Of a stretch of DNA of 64,000 nucleotides, positions 33,923 through 46,550 are shown in pieces. Source of the DNA: Dicyema japonicum (taxonomy: Eukaryota; Dicyemida; Rhombozoa; Dicyemidae); assembly GCA_011109175.1 (NCBI GenBank), contig RDEW01000013.1, positions 1,126,912 to 1,190,911 on the forward strand, written 5' to 3'. Position 1 is the stretch's first letter. Each line of letters opens with the position of its first letter. The translations under genes and the position numbers were made by a program. The notes beneath the pieces were generated by a model. That model worked only from the letters and a program-made list of their open reading frames with translations, ran no database searches and was not told the origin of the DNA.

Positions 33923-35028
33923 TTTGTGTCTTGTCGAATACTCGAAAAGGTTTCACCCATTGCGGAAAGGAACGAAAAGAGCTATCAACTTTTCTCCACC
34001 TCTTGGGGCTTCCAGTAACTATGTGCTTCCGACTACGTCTGGTGTCATAATTGTTTTGGACTTTTGATCCTTCTATGTGGCGACATTGAAACAAAGCCAT
34101 GGAGACTTAATTATAAGGAAGATTCTCGAACTTTGAGCTCTTCTCTCCGCAAATCGAGCTGACCTTGCTAACATCCTCCACGCCAACATTTTTCTTCCAA
34201 GAATACATAGTGATCCGTAAGGACAATCAGGGAAGACCAGGTGAAGGACTACTCGATTATAAAGAACGGCATACTTTTCATTGACGTGAGTTGACGGACC
34301 TCCGATCCTTTGAGCTCAGACAATACCATGGAGCAGATCACCTTCAACATGGAGCTGTTCCCGTTTTTTGGATTAATTTGATTAACCCATACATCCTACC
34401 AAAAGCATCCTGTCCAAAATCCAACACCTCAAACATACCCCGCCTCTCAGTATTAAAGAACATTTTAATATGCGGCGACCTAAATGCCCGACACCCCGTT
34501 AGGCTTGCTTCACAATTTCTGACAGCTGAGGCGAGTTCATCGCAAATGGTCTTGTTAATATAATTATCCTGAATGACTTTAAATTAGACACAAGAATCCC
34601 AATCCCATCGTCCTTTTTAAGAAGATTTCGGAGACTCCGGACATTGCAGACAGAAACGAAAAGTTTCAAGAACTATAAGAAGGTTGACTGGCATGGCATC
34701 TCTAACTTCGTTGATATGGAATTGGTCAACGGGCTACCATCCCATAAACGGTTCAATAGATGAAGCCGCAAAAATCAAAAGTGTGGTTATTCAAAGGCAT
34801 ACAACATATTTATTCCTCTCTTTTATACCTACCCTCAATTTCCGGAGACTTACACTCATAATACGAAAAAACCTTATGAAAACATGCTATCCGACGGAGT
34901 TGAAATCTATCGGAAAACAAAATAAAAGTATCAACAAAAACATAATAGATCACTAGGCTCAGAGATGGTGTCTGTCATCAAATGAGTCTTGAAGGCTCGA
35001 AAACCGGAGGGAGAAACTGCTTCGTACT
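33923..35028 (+). mobile_element. EEP-LINE 5' part, internally deleted
   Basis: Collinear with 21037-22200 (about 95% by eye), including the 2A-like motif (34061-34099) and NILICGDLNARHPV. It then jumps to sequence matching about 22630 (GAGTCTTGAAGGCT), so some 400 bases of the linker and RT N-terminus are deleted. It ends near 35028. Confidence 0.75.
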
Positions 35029-35034
35029 TGCAGA

Positions 35035-35725
35035 AAATATTATTTGTCAAGACACCCGCACTTGTTTAAAAATATTTCATTGACCAAAAGCACAGTTGCT
35101 GAACACATTAATAAAATGTCTTTGAATTTGAAAAACCAATTAAAGGCTGAATTGTTAAAATTTGACTATTTCATTCAATTGTCGACTTTGTTGGAATTGT
35201 ACAATTTGCAATCCTTTTAGAGACTGTGATTCAGATTTTAACATTAATGTAGAATTTCTCGAACTGAGACCAATTCACGAGACTACGACAAGTTAAGACA
35301 TCTTTGTTAAACTACTAAAAATTCTTTGTATATGGGCTTGATTTGAAGAAGCCTGTACGTCTTTGCTCTTAGTAAACTGCTGATATTAATAATCAGTTCA
35401 GCGAAATTCCTTTTTATACTCGATTCCTCTGGTTATCATTTCAGAAAGTTGTTAAAAGATTTTATTTGTTGGAATACTTGCTTTCCTTTCATATCTTCCT
35501 GGAAAGTTTAAAAAAATTCAAAAATTTGCGACGAAAAATAATACTATGTTGGGTTCGACATATGTTTTTGTACAACTTCTATTTATGAAATTGACAAAAA
35601 CTGGTCAAAAAGCAAGACTCACTGATGAAAAATTTATCCGCTTAATAAAAGTCGGAACCACACGAATGGCTGCGCCCGACATATCAAAAATTGTATCCAA
35701 AAAAAAAATTAAAGGGTGTTGATTA
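35035..35725 (+). pseudogene. hAT-type transposase remnant (GTF2IRD2-like)
   Basis: Separated pieces on the plus strand read FKNISLTKSTVAEHINKMSL...LKAELLKFDYF (35060-35190), EFLELRPIHETTT.DIFVKLL (35245-35315) and, after a break, LTDEKFIRLIKVGTTRMAA with PDISKIVSKKK (35610-35710). The order and motifs fit hAT-superfamily transposases of the kind annotated as GTF2IRD2-like. Those normally have LALDEST near the first piece and a C-terminal dimerisation segment at the last. Stops interrupt every piece. Confidence 0.55.
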
Positions 35726-37560
35726 AATAATTAAGTTTCTCTTATTTTGTTTTTTATTAAAATATATTTTAATACATATCAGAACTAATCTTCCCTTGAT
35801 AAGAAATTATTATAAATGCGGCCCTCGAAGAAAATGAGTTTGACACCTTTTTTAGGCTCATTCTTCGCAGGTCCTGAAAGCCGCCGATTAACTGAAAAAC
35901 TCAAACATGTCGGGCCATAATTCTCGATGTCTCAACAGAGATTGGCTGAAAACCGACGGGTACTTGCTCTTTGGAATCTTTCAACAAGAAAGTCATCTTA
36001 GAACTCACGCGCAACGATGAATGACGCACTTTAACTATCCATGTTGAAACTATTTTTGTCCAACAACAGCCTGCCGCCAAGAGTAGTCATGTATTCATCA
36101 GTTAAAAAACAGCCTGGGCAGAACTCACACTTTATCCAAGGCATTGAAAATGTTCTTGACTTCTCGTTTTTTCTTTTTTGCTTGTGTGTGAGTGCTAAGA
36201 CAATCAGCTACAGCAGTGATGAAACACTGATGACGGCATCACTTGTCAGCCCACTCGTTCTCTGTCCAATCAAGAATAAATATCCTTAATCCCTTTATTA
36301 AGCTTAACACCAGACTGTAGAACATCGACTTCGTTTCTACACGAGACAATCATAAAGTCCAGAGTTTTTTGAACTAAATTAATTTTAATTTTTTTTATTT
36401 AAAAAGTAAGTATTTTTTTATTTAAATTTATAACAGTTATTGCACGTTGCGTGTGTTTTTTAGGGATCAAGACTTCCAGGCAACGACGAGAGTAGAACAT
36501 TTCCTGAACTGTTTGCTTTTGTGGCTGAACGAAATACGAAGGACTATCAGCCGTTAGAAATCCGTTAAATTCCTATTCACCAAAATGTTAAACAAGTCAA
36601 TTGAAGCTAAACAATGTGATAAAAGGATTAACCTACTGAAAAGATTAATGAATCAATGGAAAATCAGGAACGATCCCGTACATAAAACGCTTTACATTGA
36701 GCCATTCATTTCATATGCATGTGCCACACGGGGACCCTACATCGGACTAATTTTAGAAATCGTGACTATTCAAAATGGCTTTTTGGGGAGTCAGAGAAAT
36801 GGTCTACAGACAAAAAGAACATGATACCGACAACCTTGAGGGAATAACAGAAGAGGCTTGATCAACGTGATCGGGAGACAACCTGACCTAAACGAAGCTG
36901 TTTAGGATTAACAGAAGAAAATCAATTCTACCTGAGATTTTGTCGAGATCATATAGTTTGTTTTTTAGTTTAACGATGGTCTTTGAATGCAGTAGTCTAT
37001 TAATTTATTTTTACTTGTTTTCCATGAAAATTCATTCATGACAACGATGAAATTAAAAATTCTGTGTTATTCGCTCGATTTAGGTAGTGAGTGAAGAAAT
37101 GATTGTGTCTAGACATTAAGCCAGCAGTAGGTATTGGGAGGAAAATTTTTTATGTTTCTTCATGGAAATAATTACACGGTGGCAACGCTTACTATAGCGA
37201 AAACGGACAATGTCCCCTGAGAACGTCCGTCATTGGTAGCTACGTTCCTGTTAGCCACCAGCTTCTGTCACATTGATAGGACTTGTTGGTAAATAAAGAC
37301 AATATAGAAGTTGGTTTAGTCTTACATCCGAATGTTGACGAGGATATTCGACAATAGTCTTTAAAATATCGGTTTCATACATGTGAGTGTCAATCATCTT
37401 ATATTTGATTCCCTGTAGATAAACTTCAGAATTTTTAAAATTGTGTTGTTTGCACCATCTTACATCGGTATGTTAAAAATTTAAATTTTTGAAGCATTTC
37501 TCTTTACATAAATCATGATACAGATTATTTAGCACTGAACTGAAACTTAATCACAAGAAA
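35726..37560. other. No confident gene; SINE-T remnant
   Basis: 36100-36260 matches SINE-T on the minus strand (CAGAACTCACACTTTAT, GATGACGGCATCACTTGTC). A short open stretch near 36455-36565 (GSRLPGNDESRTFPELFAFVAE) and a 79-codon frame at 36585-36824 are unrecognised. The rest is AT-rich. Confidence 0.35.
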
Positions 37561-38600
37561 TATGTTAGATTTAATTATAATTGGAAGAAGTAAAGAAAAG
37601 TACGGTGATGCGATCAACAAAATCGTCCTTGAGTTTCTTGTACTTATTAGTCCATGGGAATCCGCTATTAACAATTTCCTAAGAGAAATGTCGTCAGTCA
37701 CTTAGCAAACCAAAAATTATATATTTTTGTTCGTTATTGACCAAAGAACGTTTTATTAACTAAGGTCCCGTTTGCCACACGTTTAGAAAATTGCTTCACT
37801 AGGCGTCTGCTTTGCGCATCTGTCCGTAGATCTTCTAGGTCTTCTGCAGATTTAAGTTTTCCTCCAATTCCATTAAGATCCTTCTTTAGAGCATGGGGAG
37901 GGTGCTTCTAGGCCTTCCTCTGAAAGATGGTTTGTTCTCATTGTTAAAGTAATTGTACATTATTATATTTGCAGAGGCGTTTATGTCCATTCTAAGCACG
38001 TGCCCAAACAATCTCCTCTTGATTTAATAATGTCGATGCTTATTGGCCTCGATTGTACCTCAGAGTATAATTTCTTACTTGAAATCTTCCTGGATAAACC
38101 TAGGCCCATTAAATTGCGTAATTGTATTCGATGAAATATATCCATTTTCTTGAGATCTATCTTTGTGACCCCCCATGTACCCAAGTTGTACATAAGCACC
38201 GAGTTTATTTATGAATTCTATAGTCTTAATCTTAGCATTGTTTTTATTAGTTTTCGTCCTCTCAAAATCTTCTGCAATTTCTTATACATGGCAGTGGCTA
38301 GAACTCTTCGATACATCCTCACTATCACCAAATAAGGATCCCAATTTCCTTTTTTTCCTCCAACTTTCGTCAATATATTTTGATTCCCTTCTGATTCTTG
38401 TGTTTTCAGTCTTTTCCTGATTAACTCGCAGACCAATTCTTAAATTTGCCAGGGATTTTCACTAAAGAAAGTCCAAGTTCCAGATCATTTTCTGACAAAA
38501 AATCTATGTCATCTGCACATATAATCTCCATCCGCATGCATCCTTCACATTTTGTTCTAGAGCTCTCAATGCCGCTTCCAGGTATACGACGAATGACCAT
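37560..38600 (-). pseudogene. Minus-strand LINE-3-like RT remnant
   Basis: On the minus strand, CADDIDFLSEND (catalytic box at 38508-38519), RKLGSLFGDSED near 38330 and MYNLGTWGVTKIDLKKMDIFH near 38160 appear in the LINE-3 order. Identity to LINE-3 is low, so this is an older or different subfamily. 37560-37715 matches a segment near 62080-62240 that reads as a pre-RT LINE region. Confidence 0.6.
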
Positions 38601-38639
38601 CTTCCCTTATGTAGTCAAAAAATCATTATGTTGGAAAGG

Positions 38640-39958
38640 ATTTAGTTCACTGGACTATATGAACCAGTCTTTACTGAACACGTATATATTACTATTATTA
38701 TTAAATCTAGGATCCATAATATTTACCACCTCCCAAATACCATTATTCAAGATTACTCAATTGGTCTCAATGGTGTTGGCTTAGGCACTTTAATTACATA
38801 TCAAAACACGTTTCTTGATCCCTCGCTGTGTTCACCTTCTATTATCACAACGACTAACTGGAATGTCAGATATGATCTAGCTCATGACGACAACAAAATC
38901 ATCATTGCTCTATCGTCCCTCATACAATGAGGCAGACCTTTGTTAGCTATAAAAAGGCGAAATAGGAAGTTTTGAGGCAAAGTCCAATAATTGGACCAGT
39001 AGAATAGAATAATTGAATAGAATAGAATAATTGGAATAGAATGGAATAATTGGACCAGTAGCAGTTGGCCTGCCAATATTTGGTGGACGTGGAGGTGGTG
39101 CCACTGGTGCTACTTTCATGTTCTCAAGTCGAAGGAGTTTAAAGGAGAAGATCCACATTACAAGGGCTATATTACAAGACGAAGGAACCTATTGACTGCA
39201 AGGGATTTTTTTCAAGGCGAAGAAACGTATTACAAGTCGAATGAACTTATTCTACAAGACGAAGGAACATATTACAACGTGGAGAAACATACTACAGGCC
39301 GATTGGACATATTCTACAAAAACGAAGGAACCTTTTGGAGGACGCAGTAGCCAAAGGGTCAAAACTCCAGATATTTTCCAAGTTGGACCTAGAACCCACA
39401 CCAATTGATCCCTACATTCGTATCCGGGTCTACACGGGACTTTGTTATCCATGCCATTGATCCTTACAGGACCTGGGACTACTGTGGATGTCATACTAGA
39501 GTGGGACTTACAGGGGGTACTCACACCATTTGTTCCCTACATTCGAATTGGGATCTACACAGGACTTTATTAACCACATCATCGGTCCCTGCAGGACGGT
39601 TTAGGACCACCGTGGAATAACATAATGGGGAAAGGGCCTACAAAAGGAGAACTAACAGGAGATGGGCGTACTGGCTTTGTACCTACAACGTTCTGAAGAT
39701 AAATTAGTAATTGGATGAAAATCAAGGATAAGTGTACCCGGATGAACAGTCCAGGCCAACCGGCGGACTGGTGAACAGTCCAGTTACCTATTCCATAACT
39801 TGTTGTTTAATTTATTTTCATTTTATTTTTTGAGGCAAAATGGAAAAATCCTTAAATTACTTATCTATAATAAATTACTTCCACAGATATTAGTGGGCTT
39901 TTTTTTACTCTTATATTGTCGACTAACAAGAAATTAATACCCAAAGGATATATCTAGG
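38640..39958. repeat. Anonymous repeat (partner 47660-48210) carrying an 846-bp insertion
   Basis: 38640-38960 and 39840-39958 align in order with 47660-48210 (CATAATATTTAC.ACCTCCCAAATACCA ... GTCGACTA..AGAAATTAATA). The intervening 38982-39827 has no counterpart there. Confidence 0.6.
38982..39827 (+). mobile_element. 846-bp insertion flanked by 12-bp direct repeats
   Basis: TTTTGAGGCAAA occurs at 38970-38981 and 39828-39839, exactly at the ends of sequence absent from the 47660-48210 relative. Inside are degenerate short repeats (GAATAGAATAATTG near 39000-39060; TATTACAAG.CGAAGGAAC near 39160-39330; a CTACA.GGACTT/CCCTACATTCG pair near 39400-39570). Short coding-like stretches rich in Gly, Thr and Tyr are present. 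I do not recognise the content. It could be a retrocopied repetitive gene. Confidence 0.5.
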
Positions 39959-40650
39959 ACGAACGAAAGTGGTGTTTGTCTTTGCATTACCATGCACCTC
40001 ACTTGGGACACTATTGGATGACGACGCAAACAAGGGTTGGGGTTTCCGACCGCCTCGAAATAGATGTTTGCACGATACATCGCTGTAAATTTGAAAGAAT
40101 GGTCCACACGAAAAGTCGTCACGCTATTTCCTGCCAGAGGAGTGCTAGAAAAAGTCCAATACACGCTGCAATCTACGAAGTTATTGTTGGGGAATTGATG
40201 CTGCTGGATTTCCTGTTCAATTGTAGCCATTCGGACTCGACCCATTTAACGAAAGACCGGACGAAACTACTCTCTTCCCATGGGAATGCTGTAGATACCA
40301 AGGACGCCACCTCTGTGGATAGCATCTCTCTTCAATTTTGTTTTGCCAGCAACTAACCCAGGCTTTTCTTCGGAGAAAGCTGGGATCCCAAAGATGAGGA
40401 AATACGTATGTCTCTGTTAACAGTTTATCTTTGAACCATTGGCTGTGGGAACGTCAGGAATCATAGGAAGCAGGTTACTTGTCCTACTAAACAGAATCGG
40501 TTCCGTCATTGCAAAAAAATAATTGGAGACAAAAGAACTGGCACATTGAGCACACTTTTTTTGCAGATCATCAGGGGAATTGCTTTCTCGATTATAAGAG
40601 TACCAGTAGTTGTTAACTGTTAGTTTTTGCATTAACCTGTTTTTATTTAA
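39959..40650 (+). pseudogene. RLE-LINE 3' remnant, third copy
   Basis: Starts abruptly at ACGAACGAAAGT, corresponding to about 31454, and runs through the degraded endonuclease core to the 3' UTR. Together with B1 it forms a piece of about 1.47 kb bounded by sharp junctions at about 39959 and 41424. Confidence 0.7.
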
Positions 40651-40752
40651 AAAAGAATGTAGTCACTTAATTAGTCCAGCTAATATGAAAAAATAGTGAA
40701 TGAACCCAATATTATTAAAACCCAAAATAACCGATAATTTATTATGAAGTAA

Positions 40753-41424
40753 CTATAATTGAGAATATCTTCTGTTATATTTAAACAAGAAAATAATAGT
40801 AACAATCAATGAGAATGAAGCAGTTACAACTACAGCCATTATATATTTGTTTTCTAAATTTAAATTAATATTACTGAATGCATCAAAGTATGTTAAACTT
40901 CGAGTACTATGAGTCATAATAGTCTTTAATTTCGTACTTAAAGGAACATGTGATGTTAATTTTTTTGGTTTAAATTCTACAAATTATATTTTATAGTACT
41001 TTTTATATGACTATGAGTAGTAGTTAATTTTTTATTCAAAAGGGGTGGTGAATTGAATCGGAGATCTTTTTCAAAATCACATCCCTGGGCTAAATATTAG
41101 TTAAAATAATTACCATTTCCTGTAAATATTTTATTATTATCTGTTTTAAAAAGTTGCATTTTCATATCTTTTATTTTAATTGTTCCGTAATTAGGTTTTG
41201 TTATAACTATTTCACTGCAGTTATAATAACCGTTATTAAAATTTTCGAAGCTGGAGTATACATAAATGTCTGACGTGAAATCAATCTTAATCCATACGAA
41301 ACATACATTATATTTGATACAATGTAAAATAATATTTTGAATTCTATATAATTTTTCTGCCATTTGAGGTAACCAGATAATTGATCACTAATATAAAAAT
41401 CAAAATATGCGTCGATTAAATTTT
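40753..41424 (-). pseudogene. B1: truncated membrane-protein gene copy
   Basis: Matches B2 but lacks exon 1 and the start of exon 2, cut at the junction with block X2. Introns are 24 nt (41090-41113) and 23 nt (40977-40999). One base is missing in exon 2 near 41237 relative to B2. The stop inside the 24-nt intron is TAA here, not TGA. Exons 3 (41089-41000, 90 nt) and 4 (40976-40753, 224 nt) have the same lengths as in B2. It is a pseudogene. Confidence 0.7.
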
Positions 41425-41425
41425 C

Positions 41426-42470
41426 AGATTAAGATCGAGATTGACCCAGACCTCCCACTCTCCAATATGTAACCTGTTCTCTGAGAAATGCTGTCGCGAA
41501 AATGATTTACACTTTCCGAGATGGAACGTGCAAATTTAATAAGCTAAATTAAAAAAGATTTCTTTCTAGCGGGTCTAATCAACACTAGGAATCATGGTGA
41601 ACGCGAGAGTCTGCGTATCATGATTGCTTTTCTCAGATTCGACGTATTGACCCGCACATGTGACGTTTAAAGAAATCTTCGTTTTAGGCGTGAATGAGCA
41701 TCAATAAATTTACGGTTTCGCGTTTTGTATTTTCTGACTATTCGACTTTGATAAATTTACTTAAAAATTATTTTGATGTCCATAATATGACTAAATTGTA
41801 TAATATCGCACTTTCCGAAGAACCATATCAGTTATCGCTCCCCACAGGCAGAACACAGACTTTATTTAAGCAAAGAAAAGTAATAATAGCTAAGCGAGGG
41901 AGGATCAAGGCTCTTTACTTTTTGTTTTTTTTCTTGGGTATGTCCTTTTAGACTATCCAGTTCCACAGTGAATGTCTACTGATGAAGGCGTCACTTGCAA
42001 GCCTTTTTTAGCATCGTAGATGCGTGGAATTCCAAGGTGAACACAGCGAGAATCGAATTCGTGACCAAAGCCACTTTGCCCGACACCAACCAGTATGCCA
42101 CCCGACTAAATTGTATAATCGCATTAATGAAATTTGTTAATAAAAAAGCCAAATAATAAACAGGTCATTTAGTGAAATATACATTTAATTTTAAAAAGCA
42201 ATAATTGAATAATTAGTCATTATTTTACCTATAATACATAGTAATTATGCGTGTGACCAGAATAGTTATATGTCTATCGAAATACAAAGTTTAGTCACTA
42301 TCATTCTCAAAATATTTTGATGCCTGGCTAATTTCAGAAGCTATGTTTTCCTTCAGTTGATCATTGTGGATATTTAGCGAAAGAACTCATCGTCAATTAC
42401 TCGACAGGGATCAAAACTACATGAATTATAAACTAAATATTAGTCGAATAATGAATTTGTAAGTCATTAT
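41426..42470. repeat. Duplicated block X2, partner 27088-28140
   Basis: Begins CAGATTAAGATCGA and is collinear with X1. No coding recognised. Confidence 0.75.
41805..42103 (-). repeat. SINE-T with 16-bp target-site duplication
   Basis: GACTAAATTGTATAAT flanks it exactly at 41789-41804 and 42104-42119. It has the same insertion position as in X1, so the SINE inserted before the block was duplicated. Confidence 0.85.
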
Positions 42471-42485
42471 TATAATGGAATAATA

Positions 42486-43332
42486 TTAATAATTGAATTT
42501 GCCAATCGCTAATGAATAATAACGCCTTCTTCTTTTGTATTGTAGTATGAAAGCGAAAGCAATGATCAGGATAATAACACAAATTCCTATTAAATATTTG
42601 ATTTCTAAATTAAAATTATTATTACTGAGAGGATGAGAGTTTATTTTATTTAAAGTAACATGAGTTGTTCTATAACTTTGAGTTGTAGTTGTAGTTAATT
42701 TTTTATTCAAATGAGGTGTTGACTTGAATCGAAGATCTCTTTCAAAATCACACCCGTGGGCTAAATGTCAGATACAATAATAACCTTTTCCTGTAAATAT
42801 TGTATTATTATCTGTTTTAAATAGTTGCATTTTCATATCTTTTATTTTTATAATTCCATAATTAGGAATTGTTACAACTATTTCACTGCAGTTATAATAA
42901 CCGTTAATTAAAATTTTCGAAGCTGGAGTATACATAAATGTTTGACGTGAAATCAATCTTAATTCCCAGAAAACAAATATTTTATTCGATACAATGTTAA
43001 ATAATATTCTGAAATTTATATCATTTTTAATCCATTTAAGGTGACCAAATAAATGTTCACTAAAATAATAATTAAAAGATGCGTCGATTAAATTATCATT
43101 TTTAATCTTTTATTAAATAAAATGTGATTACAGTATTATTAATTTTGTGTTCAACTTCTATTATTCCACTGAATAACGCTACAACTTTATCGTTCTTTAC
43201 TCCACCCCACAAAGGTACATCATCATACAACTTTTCAAAAGTATCAACATTCCACAACACATCAGTATTGCATACTAAACACGTATATATTCCTATTATT
43301 AATTTATTTTGTAAACCTAGTAATTGGAACAT
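42486..43332 (-). CDS. A2: single-pass membrane protein, paralogue of A1
   Basis: Exons 43332-43132, 43106-42785 and 42760-42486 have exactly the A1 lengths (201, 322, 275 nt) and join into 265 codons plus stop. Introns are 25 nt (43107-43131) and 24 nt (42761-42784, with an in-frame TGA). Protein features are as for A1, with scattered substitutions, for example LWNVD for LRNVD near the N-terminus and a K/R change in the tail. The copy arose in the duplication of blocks X1 to X2. Preservation of the frame in both copies suggests, but does not prove, function. Confidence 0.65.
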
Positions 43333-43479
43333 TCTCACAGCAATTGTTCTAATTTTAAATCAAATAATTATTTAAATTAAATAGAAACAAATTTAAATAA
43401 AATAAAGATTAATTTTTAATTGTTTGATAAATATTATGTGACATACTGGATTGATTAAGAAATGAATATTTATATGCAG

Positions 43480-44859
43480 AGTTTTTCAATCAGAAGGGAC
43501 CCTAGAATTCAAAGAGTATCTTGATACCTGTACAGAAGGCGAATAAACCAAGATCTAAGGTGGAGAACCTCCGTCCGGTCATATTAATGAATTCACTTCG
43601 GAAAATTCTGGCGAACATAACATTACAAAGGATGGAAGGACGCCTAGATACTTTTCTGTCGCTATACCACAGCGGATTCTGAAAAGGAAGATCTACTTCC
43701 GATGTTTTGTGGTCCCACAAGTGGAGATCTGCGGCCGTTCAAAAGTTCAAAATATCTACAACCATCCTCGGAATCGACATTTCGAGGGCCTTCGACTCTG
43801 TCGACAGACGGAGGCTAATACTGGTTTTGGAAAGTTTCCTAGACGCTTCCACTGTCAGAATGGCCACCACCCTCCTAGCTGATACTTGACTCACTGTATG
43901 AGTCGGGGAGCCTTGTCTCGCCGATTTGAGACGACTGCTGGCACTCCAGGGAGACCCATTATCACCTATACTTTTTGTCATATACCTTGAAGCTGCTTTA
44001 CGGAAGGCAAAACCGATAATGGGTGAAAAGACAAACATTATTGCGTATGCTGACGACGTAGACTTTATTTCAAACGACAAAATACCGCTCACCCGCTTGA
44101 TGGAAGAAGTGTCTGGATGACTAGCCGAATGGTTCCTAACAGTAAATCCGGACAAGACTGACGAAACTGAACTCAAGAGGGAAAAAACAAGGACGGAGGA
44201 GTACTGGCGCAAATGCAAAAAGCTTGGCTCCCTCCTAGGAGACCATGAAGAAATTACGAGAAGGAAAACCCTAGCACAAACTGCCCTCTCCAGATTAAAG
44301 AACACCTGGCTCCACAAAAAGGGCCTTGACATTATAACAAAAACTCGATTATACAACTCGCTAGTGAAACCCATACTACTGTATAACGCTGGTACTTGGG
44401 CCTGCTCAAGAAATGAACTGAGAGGCTTAATGCGTTTCATAGAGACCAACTACGGCATATGATGTTCGAAAGAAGTGATACGAGGATGTCATCTAATCTT
44501 TTTTATAAGAGGACGAAGACCTCAGAAATTTCTAATGAGATTCTGGATACACGATGGAGGCTTTTCGGCCATATTCTGCGACTGGACCTAGATGCCCCGC
44601 GAAACGTAGCCATGGAGAATTACTTCATGTTGGAGGCCCCCCGTTTCCGTGGTCGCCCAAGGACGACACTGGCAGTCGTTCTCGACGAGGACCTCAAAGA
44701 AATGGGACGGCATCTTGGAAGTGGAGAGGATCTTGACTGGTTGCGCACTGCGGCTTTGAATAGGAGGAAGTGGATGAAACTAACCAGTGATTTGCTAACT
44801 CGTGTTGCACCTGCTTTGTCAAGTCCTATGACATAGCGATAAGTGTTTATAATAATAAT
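43480..44859 (+). mobile_element. LINE-3 copy 2, duplicated with its flanks
   Basis: The same insertion as 29170-30553, with target duplications at 43465-43479 and 44860-44874. It carries the shared TGA plus further stops and small deletions (for example GGATTCTGA near 43675, CTTGA near 43888, and a two-base loss at CACTCCAGGG). It is therefore more decayed than copy 1. Confidence 0.85.
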
Positions 44860-44874
44860 AATATTTATATGCAG

Positions 44875-45220
44875 GCATCAGCTATTGCATTCATTTCAAA
44901 TTAGGGTTAAAGATTAGGATTGTGTTATGCATTGGGTATTAAGATAAGTCCACATGTCAGATAATACTGTCTCAAATATTGTAGATGATTTAATATAAAC
45001 ATAGAATAAAAGTAACGTCAATATAAATGACGTTGTGACGTTTTGTTTAATCTGTTTCTGTAGAAGTGGAAACTGGATACAATTAACTAGTTTTTTTCTT
45101 TCACTTCTTTCTCAGTTTATCTTGGGTTAATAAATAATTTAAATTCATCGGTTCTGAAGGTTTATTTTAATGAGTTTTAGGATTTCGAAAATTAGCAGAA
45201 TGGTGAAACTTCATTTCGTT
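44875..45220. other. Spacer collinear with 30569-30890
   Basis: Contains the R1 3' end at 45050-45140. No gene. Confidence 0.6.
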
Positions 45221-46445
45221 CCCCATGCACGCTTGAGATATTGTGGAGCAGTGGAGAATTGAGATATTATAGCAGCAGTTGTAGAGTCAGCTATCTCAGC
45301 ACTATCAGCACATGGGTTAGAACCGATTCCGTATGAATGTGAAATCATAATCGTTGCTTGGGCAGAGACGATATTGTCCGTGCTGAGGCTACGATTTTTA
45401 TTTTCTCCTGGATCTCTTGATCACCCGAATCGAAATTGCAATTTCTTTCTGGTATCCTCTATACGGTAGTAACATATCCAACTCTGGAAAAGAAAAATGC
45501 ATTTTTTGATGACTGCCTTTCTATCTTCGACATAAGCTTCCAGTCTTCTCACACGGCAGATCCTAAGCTATTTTTTCTGATCGGACGCTGAACCAGTGGC
45601 ATGCATGGCTCGGAAAGTCTGGACGCGATTGAGTGTTAGATTCCCTAAGAACGCTAATAAAAAACGAGAATGGGACAAGCTTTTATTATCAAAGATCATA
45701 GAAGAGATAAAACCTGTGTTTGATCAGCATCTACTGGCTTGTCTGGATTCTGCATCGACGAACGAAAGTAGTGTCTGTTTCAGTATTACCATGCACTTCA
45801 CTTGGGACACTTTTGGATGACGACGCAAACGAGGGTTGGGGATTTCGTCCGCCTCGAAATAGATGTTTGCACGATACATCGCTGTAAATTTGAAAGAATG
45901 GTCCACACGAAAAGTCTTCACGCTATTTCCTGCCGGAGGAGTGCTAGAAGGAGTCCAATACACGCTGCAATCTACGAAGCTATTGTTGGGGAATTGATGC
46001 TGCTGGATCTCCTGTCCAATTAAAGCCACCCGGACTCGACCCATCCAACCAAAGACCGGACGAAACTACTCTTTTCCCATGGGAATGCTGTAGATACCAA
46101 GGACGCCACCTCTGTGGATAGCATCTCTCTTCAATTTTGTTATGCCAGCAACTAACCCAGGCTTTTCTTTGGAGAAGGCTGAAATCCCAAAGATGAGGAA
46201 ATACGTATGTCTCTGTTAACAGTTTATCTTTGAACCAGTGGCTATGGGAACGTCAGGAATCATAGGAAGCAGGTCACTTGTCCAACTAAACAGAATCGGT
46301 TCCCTCATTGCAAAAAATAATTAAAGACAAAAGAGCTGGCACATTGAGCGCACTTTTTTTGCAGATCATCAGGGGAATTGCTTTCTCGATTATAAGAGCA
46401 CCAGTAGTTGTTAACTGTTAGTTTTTGCATTAACCTGTTTTTATT
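45221..46445 (+). pseudogene. RLE-LINE 3' remnant, duplicated copy
   Basis: Nearly identical to 30905-32150. Contains MACMARKVWTRLSVRFPKN at 45599 and the degraded endonuclease core near 46055-46120. Confidence 0.75.
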
Positions 46446-46550
46446 TAAAAAAGAATGAAGTCACTTAATTAGTCCAGCTAATATGAAAAAATAGTGAATG
46501 AACCCAATATTATTAAAACCCAAAATACCCGATAATTAATTATGAAGTAA

